Positions 47,703-57,200 of a stretch of 64,000 bases of DNA are shown one piece after another (within the stretch, counting starts at the first letter, position 1; every line of letters starts with the position of its first letter). The notes under the pieces are model-generated. The model did no database searches, had not been told where the DNA came from, and saw nothing but the letters and a program-made list of their open reading frames with translations. Position numbers and translations under genes: made by a program. Source of the DNA: an uncultured Serinicoccus sp. (lineage in GTDB: Bacteria; Actinomycetota; Actinomycetes; Actinomycetales; Dermatophilaceae); assembly GCF_947487915.1 (NCBI RefSeq), contig NZ_CANKYH010000005.1:248001-312000 (forward strand), in the 5' to 3' direction.

Positions 47703-49439
47703 GTGCTCACCCGACTGCTGCGCCGCCACCTGCGGCCCTACACCGGGCTCGTCGTGACGGTGCTGGCCCTGCAGCTGGTGGCGACCCTGGCCAGCCTCTA
47801 CCTGCCCAGCCTCAACGCCGACATCATCGACCGCGGCATCGTCCAGACCGACCTGCCCTACATCTGGCGGGTCGGGGCCATCATGCTCGCGGTGAGCGCC
47901 GTCCAGGCGACCGCCCAGATCGCGGCCACCTGGGCGGCGGCGCGGACGGCGATGGGGGTGGGCCGCGACGTGCGCGGCGCCGTGGTCGAGCGGGTGCTGT
48001 CCTTCTCCACCCGCGAGCTCGGCGAGTTCGGCGCCCCCTCGCTCATCACCCGCAGCACCAACGACGTCCAGCAGGTGCAGCAGGTGACTTTCATGGCGCT
48101 CGTCATGCTCGTCGCCGCCCCCATCACCGCCGTCGGCGGTGTCGTCATGGCGGTCCGGCAGGACGTCGGCCTCTCCCCGCTCATCGCCGTGGCCGTGGCG
48201 GTCCTGCTCTCTGGGATGGGGCTGATCATCGCGCGGATGGTGCCGCTGTTCCGGGCCAACCAGCGTCAGCTGGACGCCGTCAACCGGGTCATGCGCGAGC
48301 AGATCACCGGCATCCGCGTCATCCGCGCCTTCACCCGGGAGCCGCAGGAGCGGGAGCGCTTCGCCCGGACCAACGCCGAGCTCACCGGCATCGGGCTGCG
48401 GCTCGGCGACCTCATGGCCCTGATGTTCCCCTTCGTCATGCTCGTCATGAACCTCTCGAGCGTCGGGGTCATCTGGTTCGGCGCCCAGCGGGTGGCCTCC
48501 GGGGCGATGGAGGTCGGCGCGCTGACCGCCTACATCAGCTACCTCATCCAGATCCTCATGTCGATCATGATGGCGACGATGGTCGCGACGATGATCCCGC
48601 GCGCCACCGTCTCGGCCGAGCGCATCGGCGCGGTGCTCGGCACCGGCACGAGCGTCGTCGCCCCCGCACAGCCCAAGGAGCCGCGGCACGACGCCCGCGG
48701 CCTGGTCGAGCTGCGGGGTGTCTCCTTCACCTACCCCGGCGCCGAGCACCCCGTCCTGTGCGACATCGACCTCGTCGCCCGCCCGGGCACCACCACGGCC
48801 GTCGTCGGGGCCACCGGCTCGGGCAAGACCACGCTCGTCCGGCTCCTGCCGCGGCTGGCGGACGTCAGCGGGGGCGCCGTGCTTGTGGACGGCGTCGACG
48901 TGCGCGACCTCGCCCCGGAGCAGCTCTGGTCGCGGGTCGGCCTGGTGCCGCAGCGGCCCTACCTCTTCTCCGGCACCGTCGCCACCAACCTGCGCTTCGG
49001 CGACCCCGACGCCACCGACGAGCAGCTGTGGGAGGCGCTGCGGGTCGCCCAGGCCGACGACTTCGTCCGCGCCTTCCCGGAGGGGCTGGACCACCCGGTG
49101 GCCCAGGGCGGGGGCAACGTCTCCGGGGGCCAGCGGCAGCGGCTGTGCATCGCGCGGGCGCTCGTCGCGCAGCCGTCGGTCTACCTCTTCGACGACTCTT
49201 TCTCAGCCCTGGACCTCGCCACCGACGCACGGCTGCGCGCCGCCCTGCGCCCCCTCACCCGCGACTCCACCGTCCTCGTCGTCGCGCAGCGCGTCTCCAC
49301 CATCGCCGACGCCGACCAGATCGTCGTCCTCGACGAGGGCCGGGTGGTCGGTGTCGGCAGGCATACCGAGCTGCTGGAGACCTGTCCGACGTATGCCGAG
49401 ATCGTCCGGTCGCAGCAGCACGGGGAGGTGGCGGCGTGA
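47703..49439 (+). CDS. ABC exporter, first half-transporter (degenerate-site subunit)
   Basis: A half-transporter of about 578 residues from the GTG at 47703; the frame is open back to an ATG at 47634, and GTG 47688 is also possible. I chose 47703 because VLTRLLRRHLRPYTGL matches the usual N-terminus, although the AGGAGG upstream is too close to serve it well. Six helices are followed by a nucleotide-binding domain with VVGATGSGKTTLVRLLP, the signature NVSGGQRQRL and Walker B VYLFDDSFSALD. The catalytic Glu after Walker B is Asp here, as in TM287-like degenerate subunits. It overlaps the partner gene by 4 bases. Export substrate unknown. Confidence 0.88.
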   Translation: MLTRLLRRHLRPYTGLVVTVLALQLVATLASLYLPSLNADIIDRGIVQTDLPYIWRVGAIMLAVSAVQATAQIAATWAAARTAMGVGRDVRGAVVERVLSFSTRELGEFGAPSLITRSTNDVQQVQQVTFMALVMLVAAPITAVGGVVMAVRQDVGLSPLIAVAVAVLLSGMGLIIARMVPLFRANQRQLDAVNRVMREQITGIRVIRAFTREPQERERFARTNAELTGIGLRLGDLMALMFPFVMLVMNLSSVGVIWFGAQRVASGAMEVGALTAYISYLIQILMSIMMATMVATMIPRATVSAERIGAVLGTGTSVVAPAQPKEPRHDARGLVELRGVSFTYPGAEHPVLCDIDLVARPGTTTAVVGATGSGKTTLVRLLPRLADVSGGAVLVDGVDVRDLAPEQLWSRVGLVPQRPYLFSGTVATNLRFGDPDATDEQLWEALRVAQADDFVRAFPEGLDHPVAQGGGNVSGGQRQRLCIARALVAQPSVYLFDDSFSALDLATDARLRAALRPLTRDSTVLVVAQRVSTIADADQIVVLDEGRVVGVGRHTELLETCPTYAEIVRSQQHGEVAA

Positions 49440-51433
49440 GCGCCGAGGACGAGGACCGCACCCTCAGCCCGCCACCGCGCCGCGGCCCGGGCGGAGCGCA
49501 CGGCGCGGCGGTGCCGGTCGAGAAGCCGAGCGACTTCGCGGGCTCGGCCCGCCGGCTCGCCGGCCGCCTGTCCCCCTACCGCGCCTACGTCGCCCTGTCC
49601 GTCCTGCTCACCCTCGTCGCCGTGCTGCTCAGCGTGCTCGGGCCGCGGGTGCTGGGCCGGGCCACCGACTACGTCTTCGCCGGGTTCCTGGGCGCCCGGC
49701 TGCCGGACGGCGCGAGCGTGGACTCGGTGGTCCGCGGGCTGCGGGCCGACGGGCAGGACACCATGGCCGACCTGGTGGCGGGCACGCCCTACCTCGTGCC
49801 CGGCCAGGGGATCGACTTCGGCGCCGTCGGACGCACGGTCTCCGTGGTGGTCGCGCTCTACGCCGGCTCCGCGCTGCTCATGTGGGCCTCGACCCGGCTG
49901 GTCAACCGGATCTCGATGCGGACCGTCCGCGACCTGCGCTCCGACGCCGAGGACCAGCTGCACGAGCTGCCCCTGGCCTACTTCGACGGCCGCCCGCGCG
50001 GGGAGATCCTCTCCCGGGTCACCAACGACCTGGACAACCTGCAGCAGACCCTGCAGCAGACTTTCGGCCAGCTGCTCAACGCCCTGGTCACGGTGGTCGC
50101 GATCCTCGCCATGATGCTGTGGATCTCGCCGACGCTCACGCTCATCGCGGTCCTGTCCGTCCCGATCTCGGTCCTGGTGACCGTGCTCATCGCCCGCCGC
50201 AGCCAGAAGCTCTTCAAGGCCCAGTGGGCGCACACCGGCACCCTCAACGGACAGATCGAGGAGGCCTTCACCGGCCACGAGCTGGTGACCGTCTTCGGTC
50301 GTCGCGAGCAGGTGGTCGGGCGGGTGCGGGAGATCAACGAGCAGCTCTACGACGTCACCTGGCGGGCGCAGTTCATGAGCGGCGTGATCATGCCCGCGAT
50401 GTTCCTCATCGGCAACCTCGGGTATGTCCTGGTCGCCGTCGTGGGAGCGCTGCGGGTGACCTCGGGCACGCTGTCGCTCGGCAGCGTGCAGGCGTTCATC
50501 CAGTACTCCCGCCAGTTCACCCAGCCGGTGACCCAGGTCGCCTCCATGGCCAACCTGCTCCAGTCGGGCGTGGCCTCCGCCGAGCGCACCTTCGAGCTGC
50601 TCGACGCGCCCCGCCAGACTCCCGACCCGGCCGACGCGCCGCCCGCCCCCCGCGGCCGCAGCGGGCGCATCGTCTTCGAGGACGTGCGCTTCTCCTACGG
50701 CGAGGAGCCGCTCATCGAGGACCTCTCCCTCGTCGCGGAGCCCGGGCAGACGGTCGCGATCGTGGGGCCGACCGGGGCGGGCAAGACCACGCTGGTCAAC
50801 CTCATCCTGCGCTTCTACGAGCTGGACGGCGGCCGGATCACCCTCGACGGCCGGGACGTCACCACGATGACCCGCGAGGACCTGCGGTCCCGGGTCGGCA
50901 TGGTGCTGCAGGACACCTGGCTCTTCGAGGGCAGCATCGCCGACAACATCGCCTACGGCCGACCGGGGGCGAGCGCCGAGGAGGTGCGCGCGGCCGCCGA
51001 GGCGGCCTACGTCGACCGGTTCGTGCAGCACCTGCCCGAGGGCTACGACACGGTCCTCGACGACGACGCCGGCGCCGTGTCCGTCGGGGAGAAGCAGCTC
51101 CTCACCATCGCCCGGGCGTTCGTGGCCCAGCCCTCGCTGCTCATCCTCGACGAGGCGACCAGCTCGGTGGACACCCGCACCGAGCTGCTCGTGCAGGAGG
51201 CGATGGCCCGGCTGCGGGCGGACCGCACCAGCTTCGTCATCGCCCACCGGCTCTCGACGATCCGCGACGCCGACCTCATCCTCGTCATGGTGGCGGGTCG
51301 CATCGTCGAGCAGGGCACGCACGACGACCTGCTGCAGCGCGACGGCGCCTACGCCCGCCTGCACGCCGCGCAGTTCCGCGGGGCCGCCGTGCAGGTGGAC
51401 GCCGAGGAACCTGCCGCCCCCGCCGCCCCCTGA
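49436..51433 (+). CDS. ABC exporter, second half-transporter (catalytic-site subunit)
   Basis: A 665-residue half-transporter. The GTG at 49436 overlaps the first subunit (GTGA). About 40 hydrophilic residues precede six helices, with an insertion between helices 1 and 2 (GARLPDGASVDSVVRGL onward). The nucleotide-binding domain has IVGPTGAGKTTLVNLILR and LLILDEATSSVD with the catalytic Glu, but the signature reads VSVGEKQLLTIARA instead of LSGGQ. This mirrors TM287/288 and LmrCD: one good and one degenerate ATP site. It probably exports a drug or lipid-like compound. Confidence 0.9.
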   Translation: MSAEDEDRTLSPPPRRGPGGAHGAAVPVEKPSDFAGSARRLAGRLSPYRAYVALSVLLTLVAVLLSVLGPRVLGRATDYVFAGFLGARLPDGASVDSVVRGLRADGQDTMADLVAGTPYLVPGQGIDFGAVGRTVSVVVALYAGSALLMWASTRLVNRISMRTVRDLRSDAEDQLHELPLAYFDGRPRGEILSRVTNDLDNLQQTLQQTFGQLLNALVTVVAILAMMLWISPTLTLIAVLSVPISVLVTVLIARRSQKLFKAQWAHTGTLNGQIEEAFTGHELVTVFGRREQVVGRVREINEQLYDVTWRAQFMSGVIMPAMFLIGNLGYVLVAVVGALRVTSGTLSLGSVQAFIQYSRQFTQPVTQVASMANLLQSGVASAERTFELLDAPRQTPDPADAPPAPRGRSGRIVFEDVRFSYGEEPLIEDLSLVAEPGQTVAIVGPTGAGKTTLVNLILRFYELDGGRITLDGRDVTTMTREDLRSRVGMVLQDTWLFEGSIADNIAYGRPGASAEEVRAAAEAAYVDRFVQHLPEGYDTVLDDDAGAVSVGEKQLLTIARAFVAQPSLLILDEATSSVDTRTELLVQEAMARLRADRTSFVIAHRLSTIRDADLILVMVAGRIVEQGTHDDLLQRDGAYARLHAAQFRGAAVQVDAEEPAAPAAP

Positions 51434-51473
51434 GGCCGCCCCCTCCTGCCGCACCGGACGCGCGTCCGCGCGC

Positions 51474-52640
51474 CTACATCGCCCGCGCGAGGCTGCGCCG
51501 GAGCAGCAGCGAGCCGAGGACGAGCACGCCGATGGCCATCGCCGCGAGGACCCCGAGCTGGGGCCACACGTCGGCGATCCCCGCCCCCTGGCGCTGGATC
51601 TGCGCCATGGCGTCGTTGGCCCAGGCGTGCGGGGTGAGCTGCGCGACCTGCCGCAGGGTGTCGGAGTAGAACTCGAGCGGCACCATCGAGCCGCCGACCG
51701 CCCCGAGCACCAGCCCGCCGCCCACGGCCAGCCCGCTGGCGGCACCCTCGCTGTCGACCAGGACCCCGATGACCATCGCGACCCCGGCGGCGACGAGCCC
51801 GAAGACGAGGAGCACCACGACGGCCACCCCGAGCGAACCCCAGCGCACCCCGAAGAGCAGGCTGGAGGCCAGCATGATGTAGGCCCCCTGGACCAGGGCG
51901 ATGACGACCCGCCCCGTCGTCAGCCCCGCCATCGCCTGGGCGGTCGTCACCGGGGCGGCCATGGTCCGCCGGACCACCCCGTCCCGCCGGGCCTTGATGA
52001 GGGCCGGCGCGGCGTTGAGGGTGCTGAGGAAGACGAAGAGCAGCAGCTGCGCGACCGCGCCGCTGTCGAACTGCTCGACCCCCTCGAAGGCCACGGCCAC
52101 CGGGTCCTCGGGCTCCTGCACGAGCAGCTGTGCCGGCGGGACGAGGGTCGAGGCGTCGTCGAGCGCAGCCCGCGCCTCGGCCTCGTCGCCGAAGGTCTCC
52201 AGCAGACCGACCTGCGCGGCCTCCGTGGCGACCGCCTCCGCCTGGGCACGGACCACCTGCGCCACCGCCGGGGCCTCGGACGAGGATCCGGTGATGATCT
52301 CCAGCTCCATCGGTATGCCGTCGCGGTAGGCCGCCTCCGCCTCCGGGTCGAGGAGGACGCCGACCTCGGCGCTGCCCCGGGACACGTCCTCCTGGACGAG
52401 CTCCGGTGTGTCGCGGAGGGTGACCGCGAGCTCGGCATCCTCCCACCCTTCGACCAGGGCCTGCGTCGCCGCGCCGCCGGGGCCCTGCACCGAGAGCGGC
52501 GCGCCGGACCGGTCGCTGCCGAACTGCCAGCCGATGACCGCCACCATGGCCAACGGCAGGATGAGCACGAAGAAGAGGTTGGACCGGTCGGCGAGGAAGC
52601 GCCGCAGCTCCACCCAGGCGATCGCCAGCACGACCCTCAC
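51474..52640 (-). CDS. ABC-2 type permease, second subunit
   Basis: A 388-residue permease. It starts at the GTG at 52640, overlapping the previous stop (GTGA). One N-terminal helix (NLFFVLILPLAMVAVIGW) is followed by an outside loop of about 170 residues and five helices at the C-terminal end (AQLLLFVFLSTLNAAPALI onward). This is the ABC2_membrane_3 layout found in drug or lipid exporters. With the neighbouring permease and ATPase it forms one transporter; substrate unknown. It converges with the heterodimeric exporter, the stops being 40 bases apart. Confidence 0.9.
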   Translation of the reverse strand: MRVVLAIAWVELRRFLADRSNLFFVLILPLAMVAVIGWQFGSDRSGAPLSVQGPGGAATQALVEGWEDAELAVTLRDTPELVQEDVSRGSAEVGVLLDPEAEAAYRDGIPMELEIITGSSSEAPAVAQVVRAQAEAVATEAAQVGLLETFGDEAEARAALDDASTLVPPAQLLVQEPEDPVAVAFEGVEQFDSGAVAQLLLFVFLSTLNAAPALIKARRDGVVRRTMAAPVTTAQAMAGLTTGRVVIALVQGAYIMLASSLLFGVRWGSLGVAVVVLLVFGLVAAGVAMVIGVLVDSEGAASGLAVGGGLVLGAVGGSMVPLEFYSDTLRQVAQLTPHAWANDAMAQIQRQGAGIADVWPQLGVLAAMAIGVLVLGSLLLRRSLARAM

Positions 52641-53806
52641 AGCACGTCCCTCCGCCCTGGCACGAGCACGGCGAGCGCCGTCATCGCCACGCACATCAGC
52701 CCCGTGGCCGCCAGGACCGGCGCGAGGTCGACCACCCCGCCGCCCCCGGCCGTGATGCCCAGGCCGCGGCCCAGCGCGGTGACCGGGTTGAGCTGCAGCA
52801 CGGTGCCCAGGACCCCCTCGGAGCTCACCCGGAAGAAGGCTCCGCCGCTCATCCCCAGCGTGATCGCCACGATGGTCTGCGCCACCCCCGCCTGCTCCGC
52901 CGTGCGGGTGACCTTGGCGATGACGAACATGATCGAGGTCGCGGCGGCCACGACGGCCAGGAGCAGCACGGCGATGACGGCGGGCGACCCGAGGTGGACG
53001 TCGTCGAAGAGGAGCGAGCCGGCGAGGAGCAGCACCCCGGTCGCCACGACCCCGAGCACCCAGCTGGACAGCCCCTTGGACAGCGGTACCCACCACGAGG
53101 GGATCGGCATCGACAGCAGCCGGGCGAGGGTGCCCCACTCCCGCTCCACGACCAGCCCCAGGACCCCGAAGCCCACGGTGAAGAGCAGGAAGAACCCGGC
53201 CTGGCCGGCGACGATCGACTCCCGGGCGGACAGCTGCTCGTCGGCCGTCTCGCCCTGGGCCCAGCGCACGGAGGGCCCGGTGGCCGCGTCCTCGGCCAGG
53301 ACGGCGTCGACCTCCTGGGGCTGTCCGCCCAGCTCCTCCGCCGCGGCGGCGGTGCGCGCCGTCGCGGTGAACTGCCGCAGCACGCCGTCGACGACCGCGG
53401 TGACGACCTCGCCCTCCAGGCCGGGGGACTCGGGCAGCCGCACCCGCACCTGCGGCGCGTCCCCGGCGGCGAGGGCGGCGGAGAATCCGTCCGGGACGAG
53501 GACGCCGGCCCCGATCTCGCCGTCCGCGAGGAGCGTAGGCACGTCGGCGGCGTCCGCCTCGACGACCGTCACGTCGACGGCGTCGTCGAGTCCGTCCAGC
53601 GTCTCCGCGAGGGTCCCTGTGAGCGGGTCCTCCGCGGGCCCGCTCACCGCGACGGTGACCGGCTCGAGGTCCTGGGCGAGCGGCGCGAAGATGAGCGAGA
53701 AGACCCACATGAGCGCCAGCGGCACCGCCAGCCCGAAGATGAAGATGGACCGGTCCAGCACCTGCTGCCGCAGGTCCGAACCCACCATGACCAGGACGCG
53801 TCCCAT
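52637..53806 (-). CDS. ABC-2 type permease, first subunit
   Basis: A 389-residue permease of the ABC2_membrane_3 type: a first helix (IFIFGLAVPLALMWVFSLIF), an outside domain of about 150 residues and five or six C-terminal helices (GQAGFFLLFTVGFGVLGLVV onward). The ATG at 53806 lies 2 bases after the ATPase stop. It pairs with the following permease, which has the same topology but little visible identity, so the transporter is probably a heterodimer. Confidence 0.9.
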   Translation of the reverse strand: MGRVLVMVGSDLRQQVLDRSIFIFGLAVPLALMWVFSLIFAPLAQDLEPVTVAVSGPAEDPLTGTLAETLDGLDDAVDVTVVEADAADVPTLLADGEIGAGVLVPDGFSAALAAGDAPQVRVRLPESPGLEGEVVTAVVDGVLRQFTATARTAAAAEELGGQPQEVDAVLAEDAATGPSVRWAQGETADEQLSARESIVAGQAGFFLLFTVGFGVLGLVVEREWGTLARLLSMPIPSWWVPLSKGLSSWVLGVVATGVLLLAGSLLFDDVHLGSPAVIAVLLLAVVAAATSIMFVIAKVTRTAEQAGVAQTIVAITLGMSGGAFFRVSSEGVLGTVLQLNPVTALGRGLGITAGGGGVVDLAPVLAATGLMCVAMTALAVLVPGRRDVL

Positions 53807-53808
53807 GC

Positions 53809-54756
53809 TCAGTCCCGCAACGCCTTGCCGGTGAGGTGCAGGAACACGGACTCGAGGTCGGGGCGGCTGATCTCGACGTCGCGCAGGGTCATGCCGGCGC
53901 CGGACGCGGTCGCCACGATGGCGCTGATCGCCTGCGGGGCTCCCTGCACCACCATGACGAGTCGTCCCTCACCGGTGATGCGGTGCACCTCGCGCACGGC
54001 GGGTATGCGGCTCACCGCCGCCTCGATCTCCTCCAGCGGTCCGTCGCCGGCGAGGGTCACCGTGTCGGTGCGCCCCGTGAGCTCCACGAGGGAGTCCCTC
54101 GTGCCCTCAGCGATCACCCGCCCGGCGTCGATGATGCCGATCCGGTCGCAGAGCCGCTCCGCCTCCTCCATGTAGTGCGTGGTGTAGAGCACCGCCATCC
54201 CCTCCCCCGACAGCGCCTCGACAGACTCCAGGATGGCGTTGCGCGACTGCGGGTCGACGCCGACGGTCGGCTCGTCGAGGATGAGCAGCCGCGGCTCGTG
54301 CAGCAGGCCGATCGCGATGTTGAGCCGACGCTTCATCCCGCCCGAGAAGGTCTTGCTGGCCCCCGTGGCGCGGTCGGTGAGGCCGACGACCTCGAGCACC
54401 TCGGCGACCCGCCGCCGCAGCGCGGCCCCCCGCATGCCCTGCAACCGCCCGAAGAAGGACAGGTTGCTGCGGGCCGAGAGCTCGGGGTAGATCGCGAGAT
54501 CCTGGGGGACGAGGCCCAGGTGACGCTTGGCGGCCAGGGGGTCGCTCGCCATGTCGACCCCCTGGATGTGCACCGACCCGCCGTCCGGCCGCAGCAGCCC
54601 CGCGATCATCGAGATCGTCGTCGTCTTGCCCGCGCCGTTGGGCCCCAGGAGGCCGACCGTCTCCCCGGGGTCGATGCGCAGGCTGACCCCGTCGACCACG
54701 GTGGCGGGGCCGAAGGAGCGGCGCAGCGCGTCGACCTGGAGCACGGGAGTCGTCAT
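53809..54756 (-). CDS. ABC-2 exporter ATP-binding protein
   Basis: A 315-residue ATPase of the DrrA/NodI type. Walker A is GLLGPNGAGKTTTISMIAG, the signature is KTFSGGMKRRLNIAIGL, Walker B is LLILDEPTVGVDP and the switch His is in YTTHYMEEAERL. The C-terminal 80 residues form the DUF4162-like domain. It powers the two permeases downstream. The ATG at 54756 is preceded by TAGGTT with a 7-base gap, so the operon mRNA is probably leaderless. It is divergent from the carotenoid genes. Confidence 0.93.
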   Translation of the reverse strand: MTTPVLQVDALRRSFGPATVVDGVSLRIDPGETVGLLGPNGAGKTTTISMIAGLLRPDGGSVHIQGVDMASDPLAAKRHLGLVPQDLAIYPELSARSNLSFFGRLQGMRGAALRRRVAEVLEVVGLTDRATGASKTFSGGMKRRLNIAIGLLHEPRLLILDEPTVGVDPQSRNAILESVEALSGEGMAVLYTTHYMEEAERLCDRIGIIDAGRVIAEGTRDSLVELTGRTDTVTLAGDGPLEEIEAAVSRIPAVREVHRITGEGRLVMVVQGAPQAISAIVATASGAGMTLRDVEISRPDLESVFLHLTGKALRD

Positions 54757-54763
54757 GCTGACC

Positions 54764-54769
54764 AACCTA
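54764..54769 (-). promoter_or_regulatory. -10 box TAGGTT of the ABC-2 operon
   Basis: On the minus strand TAGGTT ends 7 bases before the ATG at 54756, with no ribosome site between. It indicates a leaderless transcript. Confidence 0.45.
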
Positions 54770-54827
54770 GGGCGTGCGAGGGCGGTGGCGCTGATGACAT
54801 CTGTCGTGCTTGCGGGGTGACCTGCGA

Positions 54828-54854
54828 CGTCCCGTCGGGACGGCAGCATAGGCT
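54828..54854 (+). promoter_or_regulatory. Dyad CGTCCCG-T-CGGGACG and -10 TAGGCT before the crtT-like gene
   Basis: A perfect 7-bp inverted repeat (54828-54842) ends 6 bases before TAGGCT (54849-54854), which itself ends 7 bases before the GTG at 54862. The dyad covers the -35 area and could be an operator of the carotenoid operon. Confidence 0.4.
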
Positions 54855-54861
54855 GAGCCCC

Positions 54862-55626
54862 GTGGCAGACGTATCGAGGACCGGGCGCCGGGCGAGGCCG
54901 CGGCTGGACGAGGAGTTCGACCGCGCGGCAGGCCGCTACGACCTGCTGACCCGGCTCAACCCCGGTTACCACGGCGCCCTGGCCGGCGCCGCCGCCGACC
55001 TGGTGGACGCCCTGCCCGAAGGCCCCCTCGTGCTGTGGGACCTCGGGTGCGGCTCCGGCCTGTCCACCAGCGCGCTCGTCGGGGCCGCCGGTCCCCGGGC
55101 CCGCATCGTCGGGCTGGACGCCTCCGCGGGGATGCTGGCGCAGGCGAGAGCCAAGGAGTGGCCGCCGGGCGTGAGCTTCGTCCACGCGCCCGCCCAGGAC
55201 CTGCCGACGGTGGCCGTCGCCGAGCTGGACCGGACCGCCGACGGGGCGCTGGCGGCATACCTCCTGCGCAACGTGCCGGCCGAGCAGCGGGACGAGGTGG
55301 TCGGCGCCATCGTCGACCAGGTGCGTCCGGGCGGCTGGGTGGTGCTGCAGGACTACCACGTGAAGGGCGACCGGCGGGCGGCGCTGACCTGGTCGGCGGT
55401 CTGCCGTCTCGTCGTCACCCCGCTCGCGGCGCTGACCCGCGGCAACCCGGCGATCTACGCCTACCTGCGGCGCAGCGTCATCGACAACGACTCCACCCGC
55501 GAGCTGGAGGCCCGCCTGCGCCGGGCGGGCCTGGTGGACCTGCGGTGGAGCACCCCCCGGGGGTGGCAGCGCGGGATCCTGCACACCGTGCTGGCCCGGC
55601 GCCCGCACGAGGGGGAGACGACGTGA
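54862..55626 (+). CDS. crtT: CrtT-like SAM-dependent methyltransferase
   Basis: A 254-residue class I methyltransferase. The SAM-binding motif is LWDLGCGSGLSTSALVGAAG, followed by IVGLDASAGMLAQARAK, as in UbiE-like enzymes. It starts at a GTG after a TANNNT box. Its stop overlaps the crtU-like gene (GTGA). In Streptomyces isorenieratene clusters crtT encodes a methyltransferase next to crtU and crtY; the assignment rests on this context, while its exact step remains unclear even there. It is the first gene of a three-gene operon. Confidence 0.65.
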   Translation: MADVSRTGRRARPRLDEEFDRAAGRYDLLTRLNPGYHGALAGAAADLVDALPEGPLVLWDLGCGSGLSTSALVGAAGPRARIVGLDASAGMLAQARAKEWPPGVSFVHAPAQDLPTVAVAELDRTADGALAAYLLRNVPAEQRDEVVGAIVDQVRPGGWVVLQDYHVKGDRRAALTWSAVCRLVVTPLAALTRGNPAIYAYLRRSVIDNDSTRELEARLRRAGLVDLRWSTPRGWQRGILHTVLARRPHEGETT

Positions 55627-57200
55627 GCTCGCGGCCGATCCCGCCCGGACGTGACCGGCGAGCCGTGCGGCACCCCGGCCCCGCCGGCTCGGCGAGGGTG
55701 CAGGAGCAGCGTCGGGTGGTCGTCGTCGGCGGCGGCATCGCAGGCATCGCCGCGGCCACCCTGCTCGCCGAGCGCGGCGTGCAGGTGACCCTCGTCGAGG
55801 CCCAGGACCAGCTCGGGGGCCGGGTGCGCGCCTGGCCGCTCGAGGACGACCGGACGATGTCGCGTGGCTTCCACGCCTTCTTCCGGCAGTACTACACCCT
55901 GCGCTCGCTGCTGCGCCGTGTCGATCCGACCCTGGCCCACCTCGTGCCGGTGCCCGACTACCCGCTGCGCCGGGGCGACGGGCTGACCGACTCCTTCGCG
56001 GTGCTGCCGTCGAGCCCGCCGGCCAACCTCGCGACCTTCGTGGTCCGCAGCCCCACCTTCCCGGTCAGCGGCCTGGCCTCGGTCCACCTGCCGAGCGCGA
56101 TCGAGCTCATCAACGTGTCCTACCCCGAGAGCCACGAGCGCTACGACGGCGAGTCCGCGGAGGCGTTCCTGGACCGGCTGCGCTTCCCCGAGGGCGCCCG
56201 GCACCTGGCCCTGGAGGTGTTCGCGCGGTCGTTCTTCGCCCACCCGGACGACTTCGGCGCCGGGGAGCTCGTGGGCATGTTCCACGCCTACTTCACCGGC
56301 TCCTCCGAGGGGCTGCTCTTCGACGTGCCGGACGACGACTACGACACCGTGCTCTGGGAACCGCTGCACCGCTACCTCCTGGCCCGGGGCGCCGACGTCC
56401 GGACGGGCACCCGGGTCCAGGAGGTCGGCTCCCCCGAGGACGGTGGGTCACCCTGGCAGGTGCGGCTCGAGGACGGCGAGACGCTGGACGCGGACGCCGT
56501 GGTCCTGGCCACCGACCCCAGGACGACCCGGGACCTGGCGGGTGAGCTCCCTGCGGCCGGTCCCGACCAGCAGGACTGGCACCGGCGGTTGGCCGCCGGC
56601 CACAACGCACCGCCCTTCGTCGTGCTGAGGCTGTGGCTCGACGGGCACGTCGAGGCGGGCCGCGAGGCCTTCCTCGGCACCAGCGGCTTCGACCTGCTCG
56701 ACAACGTCACGGTGCTGGAGCGCTTCGAGGCCGGCGCGGCCCGCTGGTCGGCCGAGCACGGCGGGTCGGTCGTCGAGCTGCACGCGTATGCCGTGGACCC
56801 GGCCCGCGACCCGTCCCTGGCGGCGGACGGGGAGCTCGGCGAGCGGGGGGTCGACACCGCCGCGGTCCGGGACCGCCTGCTGGGCTCTCTGCACGAGGTC
56901 TACCCCGAGACGGCCGCGCTCTCGATCCGACACGAGGAGCTGCTCGTCGAGGACGACTGCGGCCTCGTGGGCACCGGCCCCTGGCGCGACCGGTTGACCG
57001 TCTCCACGCCATACCCCGGTCTCGTCCTGGCCGGGGACGGGGTGCGGGTGGACTGGCCGGTGGCCCTCATGGAGCGCGCCGCCGTGACCGGGGTCCTGGC
57101 CGCCAACGACCTGCTCGCCGGCTGGGGAGCGCAGGGCGAGGACGTCTGGACCGTCCCGCTGCACGGGATCCTGCGCCCCGGGCGCTACCTGTCCCGATGA
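55623..57200 (+). CDS. crtU: CrtU-like carotene desaturase/methyltransferase
   Basis: A 525-residue FAD enzyme with a 30-residue Pro/Arg-rich N-terminus, then VVVVGGGIAGIAAATLLAE (FAD binding), TMSRGFHAFFRQYYTLRSL and AYFTGSSEGLLFDVPDDD. These two later segments are diagnostic for CrtU, which desaturates beta-carotene end groups and shifts a methyl group to give aromatic rings (isorenieratene). The C-terminal FAD motif is YPGLVLAGDGVRVDWPVAL. The GTG overlaps the methyltransferase stop, and the P450 ATG overlaps its own stop, so the three genes are co-translated. Confidence 0.85.
   Translation: MSSRPIPPGRDRRAVRHPGPAGSARVQEQRRVVVVGGGIAGIAAATLLAERGVQVTLVEAQDQLGGRVRAWPLEDDRTMSRGFHAFFRQYYTLRSLLRRVDPTLAHLVPVPDYPLRRGDGLTDSFAVLPSSPPANLATFVVRSPTFPVSGLASVHLPSAIELINVSYPESHERYDGESAEAFLDRLRFPEGARHLALEVFARSFFAHPDDFGAGELVGMFHAYFTGSSEGLLFDVPDDDYDTVLWEPLHRYLLARGADVRTGTRVQEVGSPEDGGSPWQVRLEDGETLDADAVVLATDPRTTRDLAGELPAAGPDQQDWHRRLAAGHNAPPFVVLRLWLDGHVEAGREAFLGTSGFDLLDNVTVLERFEAGAARWSAEHGGSVVELHAYAVDPARDPSLAADGELGERGVDTAAVRDRLLGSLHEVYPETAALSIRHEELLVEDDCGLVGTGPWRDRLTVSTPYPGLVLAGDGVRVDWPVALMERAAVTGVLAANDLLAGWGAQGEDVWTVPLHGILRPGRYLSR

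Noticed and set aside
51455..51468. CGGACG-CG-CGTCCG palindrome between two convergent exporter genes as a terminator
   Set aside because: The stem is only 6 bp with a 2-base centre, too weak to claim as a terminator in DNA this rich in G and C.
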